Assembly (NCBI GenBank): GCA_034420695.1
Contig: DAOULB010000006.1
Location: forward strand, 66,655 to 130,654
Direction of reading: 5' to 3'
Origin: Io17-Chloro-G2 sp034420695
GTDB lineage: Bacteria; Chloroflexota; Dehalococcoidia; Lucifugimonadales; UBA3495
DNA length: 64,000 nucleotides
Shown: positions 34,788 through 43,378 of the stretch, piece after piece
How the letters are laid out: each line of letters starts with the position of its first letter
Numbering within the stretch: position 1 is the stretch's first letter
The notes under the pieces: generated by a model
Seen by the model: the letters and a program-made list of their open reading frames with translations, nothing else
Database searches by the model: none
Told to the model about the DNA's origin: nothing
Made by a program: the position numbers and the translations under genes

Positions 34788-34920
34788 AACAATAGTCCTA
34801 TTCCATAATTCTGATGCCCTTGGGCGATGAGAGAATACCGGAACAACCCAGATAGCGTCAACCGGACCGCCTGTCCCTGACTGTTCAGACTCGAAGATTT
34901 GGCTCCCCTGAGACCCCCTC

Positions 34921-34941
34921 GTCCTGAGCCTGTCGAAGGAC
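34921..34941. repeat. REP-like palindromic element
   Basis: GTCCT at one end pairs with AGGAC at the other, around GAGCCTGTCGA. This short element is known to me as a widespread dispersed repeat in several bacterial phyla. A related half-copy (CCTGTCGAAGG) is near 42020. Confidence 0.6.
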
Positions 34942-34995
34942 GTTCCTTCCCCCAGCTTAAATAATTCCCAAACACATGACACGTAGTATGTAATC

Positions 34996-35025
34996 AAAAA
35001 AGAACACCCGATGCAATCGGGTGTT
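34996..35025 (-). terminator. tmRNA terminator
   Basis: Minus strand: AACACCCGAT, a 3-base loop and ATCGGGTGTT form a perfect 10-bp stem followed by C and six Ts. It lies 30 bases past the tmRNA 3' end. Confidence 0.9.
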
Positions 35026-35054
35026 TGCGGCCGCGGAGTTGCATTGCTGAATTT

Positions 35055-35409
35055 TGGTGGAGACGGGGGAGGGTCGAACTCCCCGTCCAAAAGGCCCCCT
35101 GAACGGATCTACTACAAGCTTGTTCGGCGGTTTCTTTCTCGCCCCGGAAAGCTTCCACCGACGGAATTTCCCCAAGGCCAGCCGATTTGTCTTTAGAAGC
35201 CTCTTATCGGCGTCGCAGCTTCTGCATCCCGGACTTTTGGCGCCCGGTTCACCCCCTCCGGGAATAGAGGTGAGCGGACGTAGCCGTCGTTTAGGCGGCT
35301 AGAGCAAATTCACGTTCGCCAGTTATTGGCTGCCACCTTTTTAACGAGGTCGATGGCGCCTCGGCTTGCAATCCGCCACGGAACGCTCCTGTCGAACCCA
35401 CGCGTCCCC
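35055..35409 (-). ncRNA. ssrA: tmRNA (transfer-messenger RNA)
   Basis: A 355-nt RNA that rescues stalled ribosomes. The 5' GGGGACG pairs with CGTCTCC near the 3' end to form the tRNA-like acceptor, followed by A and an encoded CCA at 35055-35057. The T arm GGAGTTCGACCCTCC is typical. The tag frame at 35320-35291 reads GGC GAA CGT GAA TTT GCT CTA GCC GCC TAA, giving GEREFALAA; the exact resume codon is inferred. From memory, Dehalococcoides uses GERELVLAG, which supports a Chloroflexota origin. Confidence 0.95.
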
Positions 35410-35417
35410 ATGTACCT

Positions 35418-35446
35418 ATTTTCCCACACGGCCCCGGCGGAATCAA
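35418..35446 (-). promoter_or_regulatory. Candidate tmRNA promoter
   Basis: Minus strand TTGATT (35441-35446), a 17-base spacer and GAAAAT (35418-35423), eight bases before the tmRNA 5' end. Confidence 0.5.
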
Positions 35447-35503
35447 CTGTTACCTGTCAATTAGACTGGTGCTGTAGGACGGGAACAGCAGAACGCCGTC
35501 GAC

Positions 35504-36043
35504 CTAACGGCCGTAAGGACTACAGGCGTCCCAAGCCGCCAAGCCAGCCAGCCGCCGCTCGCGGTCATTGCCACCTGTCACGAAGCCGAAATCCCGCTCA
35601 ATGGCAATTAGAGCCTGGCGGATACACTGCCGGGATGGGCGCTCGCCGGTGACTGCTTCTGGTTTGGCTGGTTGACAGGACTCCCGCAGGAGAGAATGCC
35701 ACAAATCGCTCGGGCTGAAATTTGACAGGGAAATCTGTTGCCCGTCGATGGATACTCTGTTGCTGTAAAGCAATGTCACTTCGGTTTGGACTTCCACCAA
35801 GCATGAAACATAAGCCGACACCGAAGCCTGCGTCGGACTGCCCAGCTGTGCCCCTTCGGCGTTGGATTCATCATCGGCCCAAACTGGGGTCGGAGTGTAT
35901 GCGGACTTCAAATCGGCATACTCCTCCGCGGGAGCGGCGAGCCTATCATTTAGCTGAAAGGCCAAGAGTACGGAGGCAAGCCCCAGCACAATTATAAATC
36001 CGACCAAGGCGACTATGATCAGAACGTCTCTGGTTTGCCCCAT
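35504..36043 (-). CDS. Hypothetical single-pass membrane protein
   Basis: A 179-residue protein I do not recognise. One membrane segment (about residues 7-30, VLIIVALVGFIIVLGLASVLLAF) is followed by an external domain with four cysteines (YVSCLVEV, RESCQPA, SRQCIRQ and WDACSPY), which could form two disulfides. AGGGGAA lies upstream of ATG 36043. It is encoded just upstream of the tmRNA gene on the same strand; the tmRNA promoter lies within or beside its 3' end. Confidence 0.6.
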   Translation of the reverse strand: MGQTRDVLIIVALVGFIIVLGLASVLLAFQLNDRLAAPAEEYADLKSAYTPTPVWADDESNAEGAQLGSPTQASVSAYVSCLVEVQTEVTLLYSNRVSIDGQQISLSNFSPSDLWHSLLRESCQPAKPEAVTGERPSRQCIRQALIAIERDFGFVTGGNDRERRLAGLAAWDACSPYGR

Positions 36044-36809
36044 GCTGACAATTCCCCTAGTTCACGGGTCTGGCGGCATCATAGCACAGCCGTTAGCAGA
36101 GATTTGCACGTCCCTCGTCAACACGTCCCTCGTCAATATGTTGAACCTGCCCCCCCTTCATTTTCTTAAGTATTGAGGATTGGCCGGAGCGAACCGGAAG
36201 TCCTTTTCGTAAGTCCCTTAAGTAGCCCTGCTTCCGGTGCAGTCCTGTGGACCCGGAGTCAGTCATGGGCAAGACCCATATTTACTGACACTTGCCCCTG
36301 GCATTGTTGGGTCTCTCTCCCCTATCATAATCATAGTATTCACCTTAAATCATCAGGCCATAAATTGCCCTGTTCGCCATGCATAGCCGCTCCCAAAACC
36401 CGGCCGGCCCGCTGCCCGGTTCCGGCTCCTCCTCCGGCCAGCCCAGGAAAATGTCCCTTTTTGTCCCGAATGTCCCTTTTTGTCCCAAAAATCCGAAATT
36501 TCAAAGCTGACAGCTAGGACAAACCGGGACAAAACTGGACAAATGGGGGCAAATCAATGGCAAATTTGGACAAAACGCGGACAAGCTGGGACAAAAACTG
36601 GCAAATCCGGCATCAAAACCCATCCCGTCCCCTTATATTTCTGCACCAAGGCCCGCTCTTTTGGCCCCACCGAAATCCCCTGTGGTCCTGGACCCAACCC
36701 TATGGCTCCGCACCCATCCATCCCCCGAAATTGACCGCCAAGCCCGCAAAAGCCTATACTTTGCCCGTCTCAAGAACTTCCAATGCGAGGATCGTAACGG
36801 AGGCCGGTT
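36044..36809. other. Long non-coding region before the flavin oxidoreductase cluster
   Basis: 766 bases with no supported gene. It holds a palindrome ATGGG-CAAGA-CCCAT (36265-36279), also found near 43297, and a dense cluster of TTTGTCC/GGACAAA motifs at 36450-36606. Base composition is less GC-rich than its neighbours. Confidence 0.5.
36450..36606. repeat. Cluster of GGACAAA-type repeats
   Basis: An 18-bp direct repeat (AATGTCCCTTTTTGTCCC at 36450-36467 and 36469-36486) is followed, from 36517, by about nine imperfect units of GGACAAA or GGCAAA spaced 9-13 bases apart. The two halves are in inverted orientation to each other. Confidence 0.75.
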
Positions 36810-37997
36810 TTGGTTAAAGAAGCCTATTTCTTCACCCAGATGGGGTACACTGCTTACCCCCAGGACAAGGCCAAGGAGGCCGGTTACAGCAACCTCCTCT
36901 TTTCCAACGAGCACTTCGACCCCGAGCGCGCCCACGAACTCTATCGTATGTACTTCGACGAGTTCCAGCACGTCTCGGAGACGCCGGGTTTCGACGGCGT
37001 TCAGCTCAACGAACACCACAACAACCCCCTGAACATGATGCCCTCGGTCAACGTCATTGGGTCGGTGATGGCCAAGTGGACCAAGAAGGGCCGGATTGTT
37101 TTCTTGGGCAATATCCTGCCCATCCATCAGAACCCGGTCCGGCTGGCCGAAGAACTGGCGATGATAGACCTGATTTCAGGTGGACGCTTGGTCAGCGGTT
37201 TCGTCCGCGGCATCGGGATGGAAAGCCTTGCCACCAACACCAGTCCCCTGGAGAACCGTGAGCGCTACGACGAGGCCCACGACTTAATCGTCAAGGCTTG
37301 GACTACGCCGGGGCCCTTCCGCTGGGAGGGCAAGCACTTCGACTTCCGGGTCGTCAACCCCTGGATGCTCCCCCTGCAGAAGCCCCATCCGCCCATCTGG
37401 ATTCCCGGCACTACCAGCCCCGAAACCGTCATCTGGGCGGCCGAGCACGGCTACCCCTATATAGCTTTGGCCCCGCCCCTGGACTTGGCCGAGGACGTCT
37501 TCGACCTCTACCACCGCACCGCCCGGGAGGCCGGTTACGAACCCACCTCAGAGCACCGGGGCTACGTGGTCCGGGTCAACGTCGCTGACACCGATGAAGA
37601 AGCCTACGAGCAGGGCCGCCACTTCTACTGGCAGCTTGGCTCGTCCTTCGGCATCGCCGTTCCCCACCACATGTCGCCCCCCGGCTACTCCACCAGAGCG
37701 GCCACCCAGACCGCCCGTGCCCGCCGTATGGCCTCGGAGCGGCGGGCCGCTGTGCCCCCCGGCGGCTCCGACGTTGCTTACGAAGAAGCCCACGCCACCA
37801 CCCAGATTATCACCGGGAACCCCGACACCGTGGTTGAAAAGCTGAAGCAAATCGTCGACATCGTCGACCCGGCGTGGCTCGTTTTTTGGGGCCGGGAAGG
37901 CAACATGTCCCACAAGGCCGCTATGCGCTGCATCGACCTGCTGGGCCAGGAAGTCATCCCCGCCATCAAGGAGTACGTCCCTGAAAGGGCCCGCTGA
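36810..37997 (+). CDS. LLM-class flavin-dependent oxidoreductase, copy 1
   Basis: A 395-residue luciferase-like monooxygenase (PF00296), expected to use reduced flavin in a TIM barrel to oxidise an organic substrate. Shared marks are FFTQMGYTAYPQDKA, NEHHNNPLNMMPSVNVIGSV, RIVFLGNILPIHQNPVRLAEELAMIDLISGGRLVSGFVRG, FRWEGKHFDFRVVNPWMLPLQKPHPPIWIPG and the C-terminal NPDTVVEKLKQIVD. TTG 36810 is the start, with GGAGG six bases upstream; the same arrangement recurs in copies 2 and 3. It is the first of four tandem paralogues; the substrate is not known. Confidence 0.93.
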   Translation: MVKEAYFFTQMGYTAYPQDKAKEAGYSNLLFSNEHFDPERAHELYRMYFDEFQHVSETPGFDGVQLNEHHNNPLNMMPSVNVIGSVMAKWTKKGRIVFLGNILPIHQNPVRLAEELAMIDLISGGRLVSGFVRGIGMESLATNTSPLENRERYDEAHDLIVKAWTTPGPFRWEGKHFDFRVVNPWMLPLQKPHPPIWIPGTTSPETVIWAAEHGYPYIALAPPLDLAEDVFDLYHRTAREAGYEPTSEHRGYVVRVNVADTDEEAYEQGRHFYWQLGSSFGIAVPHHMSPPGYSTRAATQTARARRMASERRAAVPPGGSDVAYEEAHATTQIITGNPDTVVEKLKQIVDIVDPAWLVFWGREGNMSHKAAMRCIDLLGQEVIPAIKEYVPERAR

Positions 37998-38026
37998 CAA
38001 GACCCCAACCAAATACAACTGAAGCC

Positions 38027-38117
38027 CCTTTTCCCTTGATGGGAGAAGGTTGGGATGAGGGTGGGCTGAAGTTGTTCAGAGGTTCCCTATATCTCCCTCT
38101 CTCTAAGAGGAGATAGG
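38027..38117. repeat. Pair of intergenic hairpins between oxidoreductase copies 1 and 2
   Basis: CCTTTTCCC-TTGAT-GGGAGAAGG (38027-38049) and a second inverted repeat TATCTCC...GGAGATA ending near 38117. The sequence style (CCCTT..GGGAGAAGG..GGGTGAGGG) resembles dispersed REP-type repeats rather than terminators, as no T-tract follows. Confidence 0.55.
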
Positions 38118-38232
38118 CGTGAGGGCCGAATCGACGCCGGGCGTTGCTTAAACGAGGTTGGCGTCCTATACTTTCCCCAGCCAGCGATATTGGCCCGTAT
38201 GAGCGGCCCGCTTTATAAAATGGAGGCCGGTT

Positions 38233-39414
38233 TTGGTTAAAGAAGTCTACTTTTTCACCCAGATGGGATACACCGCCTACCCCCAGGACAAGGCCAAAGA
38301 AGCAGGCTACAGCAACCTGCTGTTCTCCAACGAGCACTTCAGCCCTGAAAGAGCCACCGAGCTCTACAGCATGTACTTTGACGAGTTCCAGCACGCCTCC
38401 GAGAGCGGCTTTGACGGGGTCCAGCTCAACGAGCACCACAGCAACCCCCTCAACATGATGCCTTCCATCAACGTCATCGGGGCCGTCATGTCCAAGTGGA
38501 CCAAGCAGGGCAAGATAGTCTTCCTGGGCAACATTCTTCCCGTCCACGAGAATCCCCTCCGGCTGGCCGAAGAACTGGCCATGATCGACGTTATATCCGG
38601 CGGTCGCTTGGTCAGCGGCTTCGTCCGGGGCGGCGGCTTGGAGAGCATGGCCACCAATACCAGCCCCCTATTCAACCGGGAGCGGTACGACGAGGCCCAC
38701 GACCTGATAGTAAAGACCTGGACTACCCCGGGTCCCTTCCGCTGGGAGGGCAAGCATTTCGACTTCCGGGTGGTCAACCCCTGGATGCTCCCCCTGCAAA
38801 AGCCCCACCCGCCCATCTGGATTCCCGGCACCGCCAGCCCGGAGACCATCATCTGGGCTGCCCAGCACGGCTATCCCTACATCGCCTTGGCCCCGCCCAT
38901 CGACTTGGCCGAGGACGTTTTCGACCTCTATGACACCACCGCCAAGGAGCACGGACACGAACCCGACGCCGACAAGCGGGGCTACGTGGTCCGCGTTAAC
39001 GTGTCAGACAGCGACGAGCGCTCCTACGAGGAAGGCAAGCACTTCTACTGGCAGTTGGGCACCTCCTTCGGCATTTCCCACCCCCACTGGATGTCCCCTC
39101 CGGGCTACTCCACCCGCGCCGCCAAGCAGTCCGCCCGCGGCCAGCGCCGCGTCGTCGAGCGCCGCAACGTCACCTCCGCCGGCGCCGATGCCCGCTATGA
39201 AGAGGCCCAGGAGACCTCCCAGATAATCACTGGCAGCCCCGATACCGTCATCGCCAAGATTAAGAAGCTGCTGGACGTGGTGGACCCGTCCTGGCTGGTT
39301 ATCTGGGGCCGGGAAGGCAACATGTCCCACGAAAGCTCCATGCGAAGCATCGACCTGCTGGGCCAGGAAGTCATCCCCGCCCTCAAGGAATACGTTCCTG
39401 AGCGGGCCCGCTAG
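38233..39414 (+). CDS. LLM-class flavin-dependent oxidoreductase, copy 2
   Basis: 393 residues, clearly paralogous to copy 1 over the full length (FFTQMGYTAYPQDKAKEAGYSNLLFSNEHFSPERA, NEHHSNPLNMMPSINVIGAV, WMLPLQKPHPPIWIPGTASPETIIWAAQHGYPYIALAPP). It differs most in the stretch before the C-terminal NPDTV-like motif (RGQRRVVERRNVTSAGADARYEEAQ). Start TTG 38233 with GGAGG upstream, identical in context to copy 1. A 235-base gap with hairpins separates it from copy 1. Confidence 0.93.
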   Translation: MVKEVYFFTQMGYTAYPQDKAKEAGYSNLLFSNEHFSPERATELYSMYFDEFQHASESGFDGVQLNEHHSNPLNMMPSINVIGAVMSKWTKQGKIVFLGNILPVHENPLRLAEELAMIDVISGGRLVSGFVRGGGLESMATNTSPLFNRERYDEAHDLIVKTWTTPGPFRWEGKHFDFRVVNPWMLPLQKPHPPIWIPGTASPETIIWAAQHGYPYIALAPPIDLAEDVFDLYDTTAKEHGHEPDADKRGYVVRVNVSDSDERSYEEGKHFYWQLGTSFGISHPHWMSPPGYSTRAAKQSARGQRRVVERRNVTSAGADARYEEAQETSQIITGSPDTVIAKIKKLLDVVDPSWLVIWGREGNMSHESSMRSIDLLGQEVIPALKEYVPERAR

Positions 39415-39451
39415 CCTGCCTCCCCGCCAAACAGTACTTCAGGGAACGAAA

Positions 39452-39485
39452 GGCCCCCTCATTCCGAGGGGGCCCTTCTCTTTCA
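39452..39485 (+). terminator. Terminator between oxidoreductase copies 2 and 3
   Basis: GGCCCCCTC pairs perfectly with GAGGGGGCC around a 5-base loop and is followed by a T-rich CTTCTCTTTC tract. Confidence 0.75.
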
Positions 39486-39577
39486 GTAGCCCGGCTTAAA
39501 TTGACGCGCTTGGGGCCCGTGTCTATACTTGCCGTGCTCCAATATTCGGCTTTGCGGGTAAACCCGGGGAGGTCTGA

Positions 39578-40771
39578 TTGGTTAAAGAGGTATTTTTCTT
39601 CACCGAGATGGGGTACACCGCCTATCCCCAGGATAAGGCCCGGGAAGCGGGATACAGCAACCTCATGTTCCCCAACGAGCACTTCGACTCCGAAAGGGCC
39701 TACGAACTCTACTCGATGTACTTCGACGAGTTCCAGCACGCCTCCGAGACCCCGGGTTTCGACGGAGTGCAGATTAACGAGCACCACAACAACCCCCTGT
39801 CCATGATGCCGTCGGTTAACGTCATCGGCTCCGTGCTGTCCAAGCTCACCAAGCAGGGCCGCATCGTTTTCCTCGGCAACGTCCTTCCCATCCACACCAA
39901 CCCGGTGCGCTTGGCTGAAGAAATCGCCATGATGGACTGCATCTCCGGCGGACGGCTGGTCAGCGGATTCGTCCGGGGCATCGGCATGGAGAGCATTGCC
40001 ACCAACACCAGTCCCCTCCACAACCGGGAGCGGTACGACGAAGCCCACGACCTCATCGTGAAGACTTGGACCACTCCGGGCCCCTTCCGCTGGGAGGGCA
40101 AGCACTACAACTTCCGGGTGGTCAACCCCTGGATGCTCCCCGTGCAGAAACCCCACCCGCCCATCTGGATTCCCGGCACCACCAGCCCGGAAACGGTGAT
40201 CTGGGCTGCCCAACACGGCTATCCCTACATCGCCCTTGCCCCGCCCTTGGAACTGGTGGAGGACGTATTCGAACTCTATGACAACACCGCCCGCGAAGCC
40301 GGCTATGAGCCAACCACTGACCACCGGGGCTACGTCATCCGCATCAACGTGGCCGACACCGACGAGAAGTCCTGGGAAGAGGGCAAGAACTTCTACTGGC
40401 AGTTGGGCACCTCCTTCGGCTTGGCCCACCCACACTGGATGTCGCCCCCCGGCTACGCATCCCGGGCCGCCCGCCAGACGGCCCGCGGGCAGCGGCAGGC
40501 TGCTGAGCGGCGCCCCCGACGGGATATCAGCCCCGGCGGTCCCGACCTCGCCTATGAGGACGCCCAAGCCACCACCCAGATAATCACCGGCAGCCCCGAC
40601 ACCGTCATCGCCAAGCTGAAAAAGATTCTCGACATTGTCGACCCCGCTTGGCTGGTTTTCTGGGGCCGGGAGGGCAACATGTCCCACAAGTCCGCCATGC
40701 GCTGCATCGACCTGCTGGGACAGGAAGTTATACCCGCCATCAAGGAATACGTGCCGGAACGGGCCCGCTAG
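39578..40771 (+). CDS. LLM-class flavin-dependent oxidoreductase, copy 3
   Basis: 397 residues, with the same motifs as the neighbouring copies (FFTEMGYTAYPQDKAREAGYSNLMFPNEHFDSERA, NEHHNNPLSMMPSVNVIGSV, WMLPVQKPHPPIWIPGTTSPETVIWAAQHG). Start TTG 39578; GGGAGG lies upstream. A terminator precedes it, so it probably has its own promoter. The next copy starts 44 bases after its stop, so copies 3 and 4 may form one transcript. Confidence 0.93.
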   Translation: MVKEVFFFTEMGYTAYPQDKAREAGYSNLMFPNEHFDSERAYELYSMYFDEFQHASETPGFDGVQINEHHNNPLSMMPSVNVIGSVLSKLTKQGRIVFLGNVLPIHTNPVRLAEEIAMMDCISGGRLVSGFVRGIGMESIATNTSPLHNRERYDEAHDLIVKTWTTPGPFRWEGKHYNFRVVNPWMLPVQKPHPPIWIPGTTSPETVIWAAQHGYPYIALAPPLELVEDVFELYDNTAREAGYEPTTDHRGYVIRINVADTDEKSWEEGKNFYWQLGTSFGLAHPHWMSPPGYASRAARQTARGQRQAAERRPRRDISPGGPDLAYEDAQATTQIITGSPDTVIAKLKKILDIVDPAWLVFWGREGNMSHKSAMRCIDLLGQEVIPAIKEYVPERAR

Positions 40772-40815
40772 CGGGTCATTCTTCGGCCGCAACGCCGCGG
40801 CTGGCAGGAGGCGGA

Positions 40816-41988
40816 ATGCTCAAGGAAGTCTATTTCTTCACCGAGATGGGGTACACGGCCTACTCGCAAGAACGGGCCGTCAAGCAGGGCTACAACAACC
40901 TGATGTTCCCCAATGAACAGTTCAGCCCGGAGCGGGCATCGGAGCTCTACGGGATGTACTTCGAAGAGCTCCAGTACTGCACCGAGGCTGGCTTCGACGG
41001 TGTCATGATTAATGAGCACCACAACAACCCCTTGTGCATGATGCCCTCGGTCAACGTCATCGGTTCCGTCCTCTCCCGCACCACCAAGAAGGGCCGCATC
41101 GTCTTCCTCGGCAACGTGCTGCCCATCCACGAGAACCCCCTGCGGGTGGCCGAAGAAATCGCCATGATAGACATACTCTCCGGCGGCCGGGTGGTCTGCG
41201 GCTTCGTCCGCGGCATCGGCCAAGAGAGCATGGCCACCAATACCAACCCAGTCTATAACCGGGAGCGGTTCGATGAGGCCCACGACCTCATAGTCAAGAC
41301 TTGGACCACTCCGGGGCCCTTCCGCTGGGAGGGCAAGCACTACAACTTCCGCGTGGTCAATCCCTGGGTGCTGCCGCTGCAGAAACCCCATCCGCCCATC
41401 TGGATTCCCGGCGTGGCCTCCCCCGAGTCCGTCACTTGGGCGGCCCGCCACCAGTATCCCTACATCGCCTTGGCCCCGCCCTTGGACCTCATCGAGGAAA
41501 TCTACGAGCTGTACACTAAGATCGCTCAGGAAGAGGGTTTCGTCCCTACTCCCGAGCACCGCGGCTATGCCATCCGCGTTAACGTGGCCGACAGCGACGA
41601 AAAGGCCTACGAAGAGGGAAAGAACTTCTACTGGCAGCAGGGCACGTCATTCGGCACCGCGCCCCGGCACTGGCAGGCGCCTCCGGGCTACCTCACCCGC
41701 AATGCCCAGCAGGGACAGCGGCAACAGCGCCGCAACACCCGCTACGTCACCCCCGGCGGCCCCAGCCTGGAATACGAAGATGCCCAGGCCTCCTACCAGA
41801 TAGTCACCGGCAACCCCGATACCGTCATCAAAAAGCTGAAGCACGTCATGGACGTGGTTGACCCCGGCTACATGGTCCTCTGGGGCCGGGAAGGCCCCAT
41901 GAGCCATGAAGTCGCCATGCGGTCAATTGACCTCATGACCCAGGAAGTCATCCCCGCCCTGAAGGAGTACCAGCCCCAACGGGCCTGA
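40816..41988 (+). CDS. LLM-class flavin-dependent oxidoreductase, copy 4
   Basis: 390 residues, the most divergent of the four (YSQERAVKQGYNNLMFPNEQFSPERA, ELQYCTEAGFDGVMINEHHNNPLCMMPSV, VASPESVTWAARHQYPYIALAPPLDLIEEIYELYTK). Unlike the others it starts with ATG (40816), preceded by AGGAGGCGGA. The C-terminal FWGREGNMS motif of the other copies is LWGREGPMS here. Divergence in the mid-barrel loops suggests a different substrate. Confidence 0.93.
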   Translation: MLKEVYFFTEMGYTAYSQERAVKQGYNNLMFPNEQFSPERASELYGMYFEELQYCTEAGFDGVMINEHHNNPLCMMPSVNVIGSVLSRTTKKGRIVFLGNVLPIHENPLRVAEEIAMIDILSGGRVVCGFVRGIGQESMATNTNPVYNRERFDEAHDLIVKTWTTPGPFRWEGKHYNFRVVNPWVLPLQKPHPPIWIPGVASPESVTWAARHQYPYIALAPPLDLIEEIYELYTKIAQEEGFVPTPEHRGYAIRVNVADSDEKAYEEGKNFYWQQGTSFGTAPRHWQAPPGYLTRNAQQGQRQQRRNTRYVTPGGPSLEYEDAQASYQIVTGNPDTVIKKLKHVMDVVDPGYMVLWGREGPMSHEVAMRSIDLMTQEVIPALKEYQPQRA

Positions 41989-42051
41989 TCCTCACTGCAG
42001 GACGCGCTGACCTAGTCTAAAGGACAGGCCTGTCGAAGGGTGTGGCCCCTC

Positions 42052-42885
42052 TTATCCCCTGCCCGTCGCCCCGGTGAAGTAGTCATAAAGGTTGGCGGCG
42101 TTCATCTTCATCACGCCGGGGGACATGCCGTCCTGGCCCACGTCCATCGGGTACCGGTCGGTCATCTTGGTCAGGTTGGCTACCGATTCGTCCTTGGTCA
42201 TTCCCCGCTCAATGGCGTCCTTGACGTAGTCCTTCCACTCCTGGATGAAGGACCCCTGCTCGTCCAAGTACCCCTTGTCGCACAATGCCCCGTGGCCCGG
42301 AACGAAAATCTCCTCGTCCAGCCGGCGCAGCGACTCCAAGGCCACCAGCCACAGGTCGGGGTTGGCTTCCTGCAGCCACGTCTGCACCTTGTGGAATATG
42401 TTGTCGCTGGTGAATACCACGCCTTCTTCCTTGATTAGCACCGCCGCTTGGTACAGGGTGTGCCCCGGCATGTGTATCATCTGGAAGGTGTGGTCGCCAA
42501 CGTGGAGGGTCATGCCGTTCTTGAAAGTGATCACCGGCGCATTCGGCGCGTAGTCCTCCAGCAGCGCCGGCTCTTGGGGCCCGTAGCCCCCCACCCTCGC
42601 CTTGTGCTGCTCCATGTCCGTGTTCAGGATACGGCTCCTGACTCCCTCGTGGGCCACCACCGGCGCGTCGAAGTAGGCATTTCCCGTCCAGTGGTCGCCG
42701 TGGGGCTCCGTGTTGATGATGTAGCGAAGCTGCCCCTTCTGCTTGAGCTCCTCGTTCAGCTTGATGGCGTCGCTGGGAAGCTGCGGGCTGTCGATCATCA
42801 CTATCCCGTCCGACGTCGTCACATAACCGAAGTTGCAGCCCCTCACCTGGGTTTCCACAAAAACGTTGCTCGTAATCTGCTTCAT
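42052..42885 (-). CDS. MBL-fold hydrolase
   Basis: A 277-residue metallo-beta-lactamase-fold protein. The zinc motif is TEPHGDHWTG (H-x-H-x-D-H with Glu for the first His), HMPGHTLYQAAVLI gives the next ligand and FVPGHGALCDKGYL the last. This variant occurs in hydrolases of the glyoxalase II/lactonase type. ATG 42885. It converges with the fourth oxidoreductase gene, and could act on its products, but that is only positional inference. Confidence 0.82.
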   Translation of the reverse strand: MKQITSNVFVETQVRGCNFGYVTTSDGIVMIDSPQLPSDAIKLNEELKQKGQLRYIINTEPHGDHWTGNAYFDAPVVAHEGVRSRILNTDMEQHKARVGGYGPQEPALLEDYAPNAPVITFKNGMTLHVGDHTFQMIHMPGHTLYQAAVLIKEEGVVFTSDNIFHKVQTWLQEANPDLWLVALESLRRLDEEIFVPGHGALCDKGYLDEQGSFIQEWKDYVKDAIERGMTKDESVANLTKMTDRYPMDVGQDGMSPGVMKMNAANLYDYFTGATGRG

Positions 42886-43378
42886 GCCAACCCTGCCTCT
42901 TGCTGGATTTCCTTCCTGCGGTATTTCGTTCTCGCCGGAAGCTTAAGCCAGCCGTCTTGGGCCGTCAATCCGGCGGCGCAACCCCAATCCTTCACTGACA
43001 CCCTGCCATTGCGGAATCCCCAATCGAACCTCTATCGTATCTTGGTGGGTTTACTTAAGCGCCCCGCACAAGTCCTCCAACTTCCCGGTAACGTGAAGCC
43101 GAACAGGGACTTGGTCCGTACCACAGCACCCTCAAGTACAAAGAAGTAGTGGGAAATGGCGGAAAATGATGGGGTATTCAAAAATTTCTGTCCCCAAGCT
43201 GACCTTGGAACACCCGGCCGGCCCCATTCGCTGTGGTTGAAGTCCCCTGTGGCCGGCAACTTCCGGGGATTGCCCCCTCTGCTGCCGGTGGGTATCATGG
43301 GCCAGACCCATGGACCGTACCCGCTAACACCAAGGCAGTGCAGGATGTTCCTGCCACCCGCCTTGCAGGGAGAGACCG
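42886..43378. other. Gap between divergent MBL and selenoprotein genes
   Basis: 493 bases, presumably holding both promoters; I cannot name convincing -10/-35 pairs. It contains a palindrome ATGGG-CCAGA-CCCAT at 43297-43311, 68 bases before the selenoprotein start, matching the one at 36265-36279. Confidence 0.4.
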
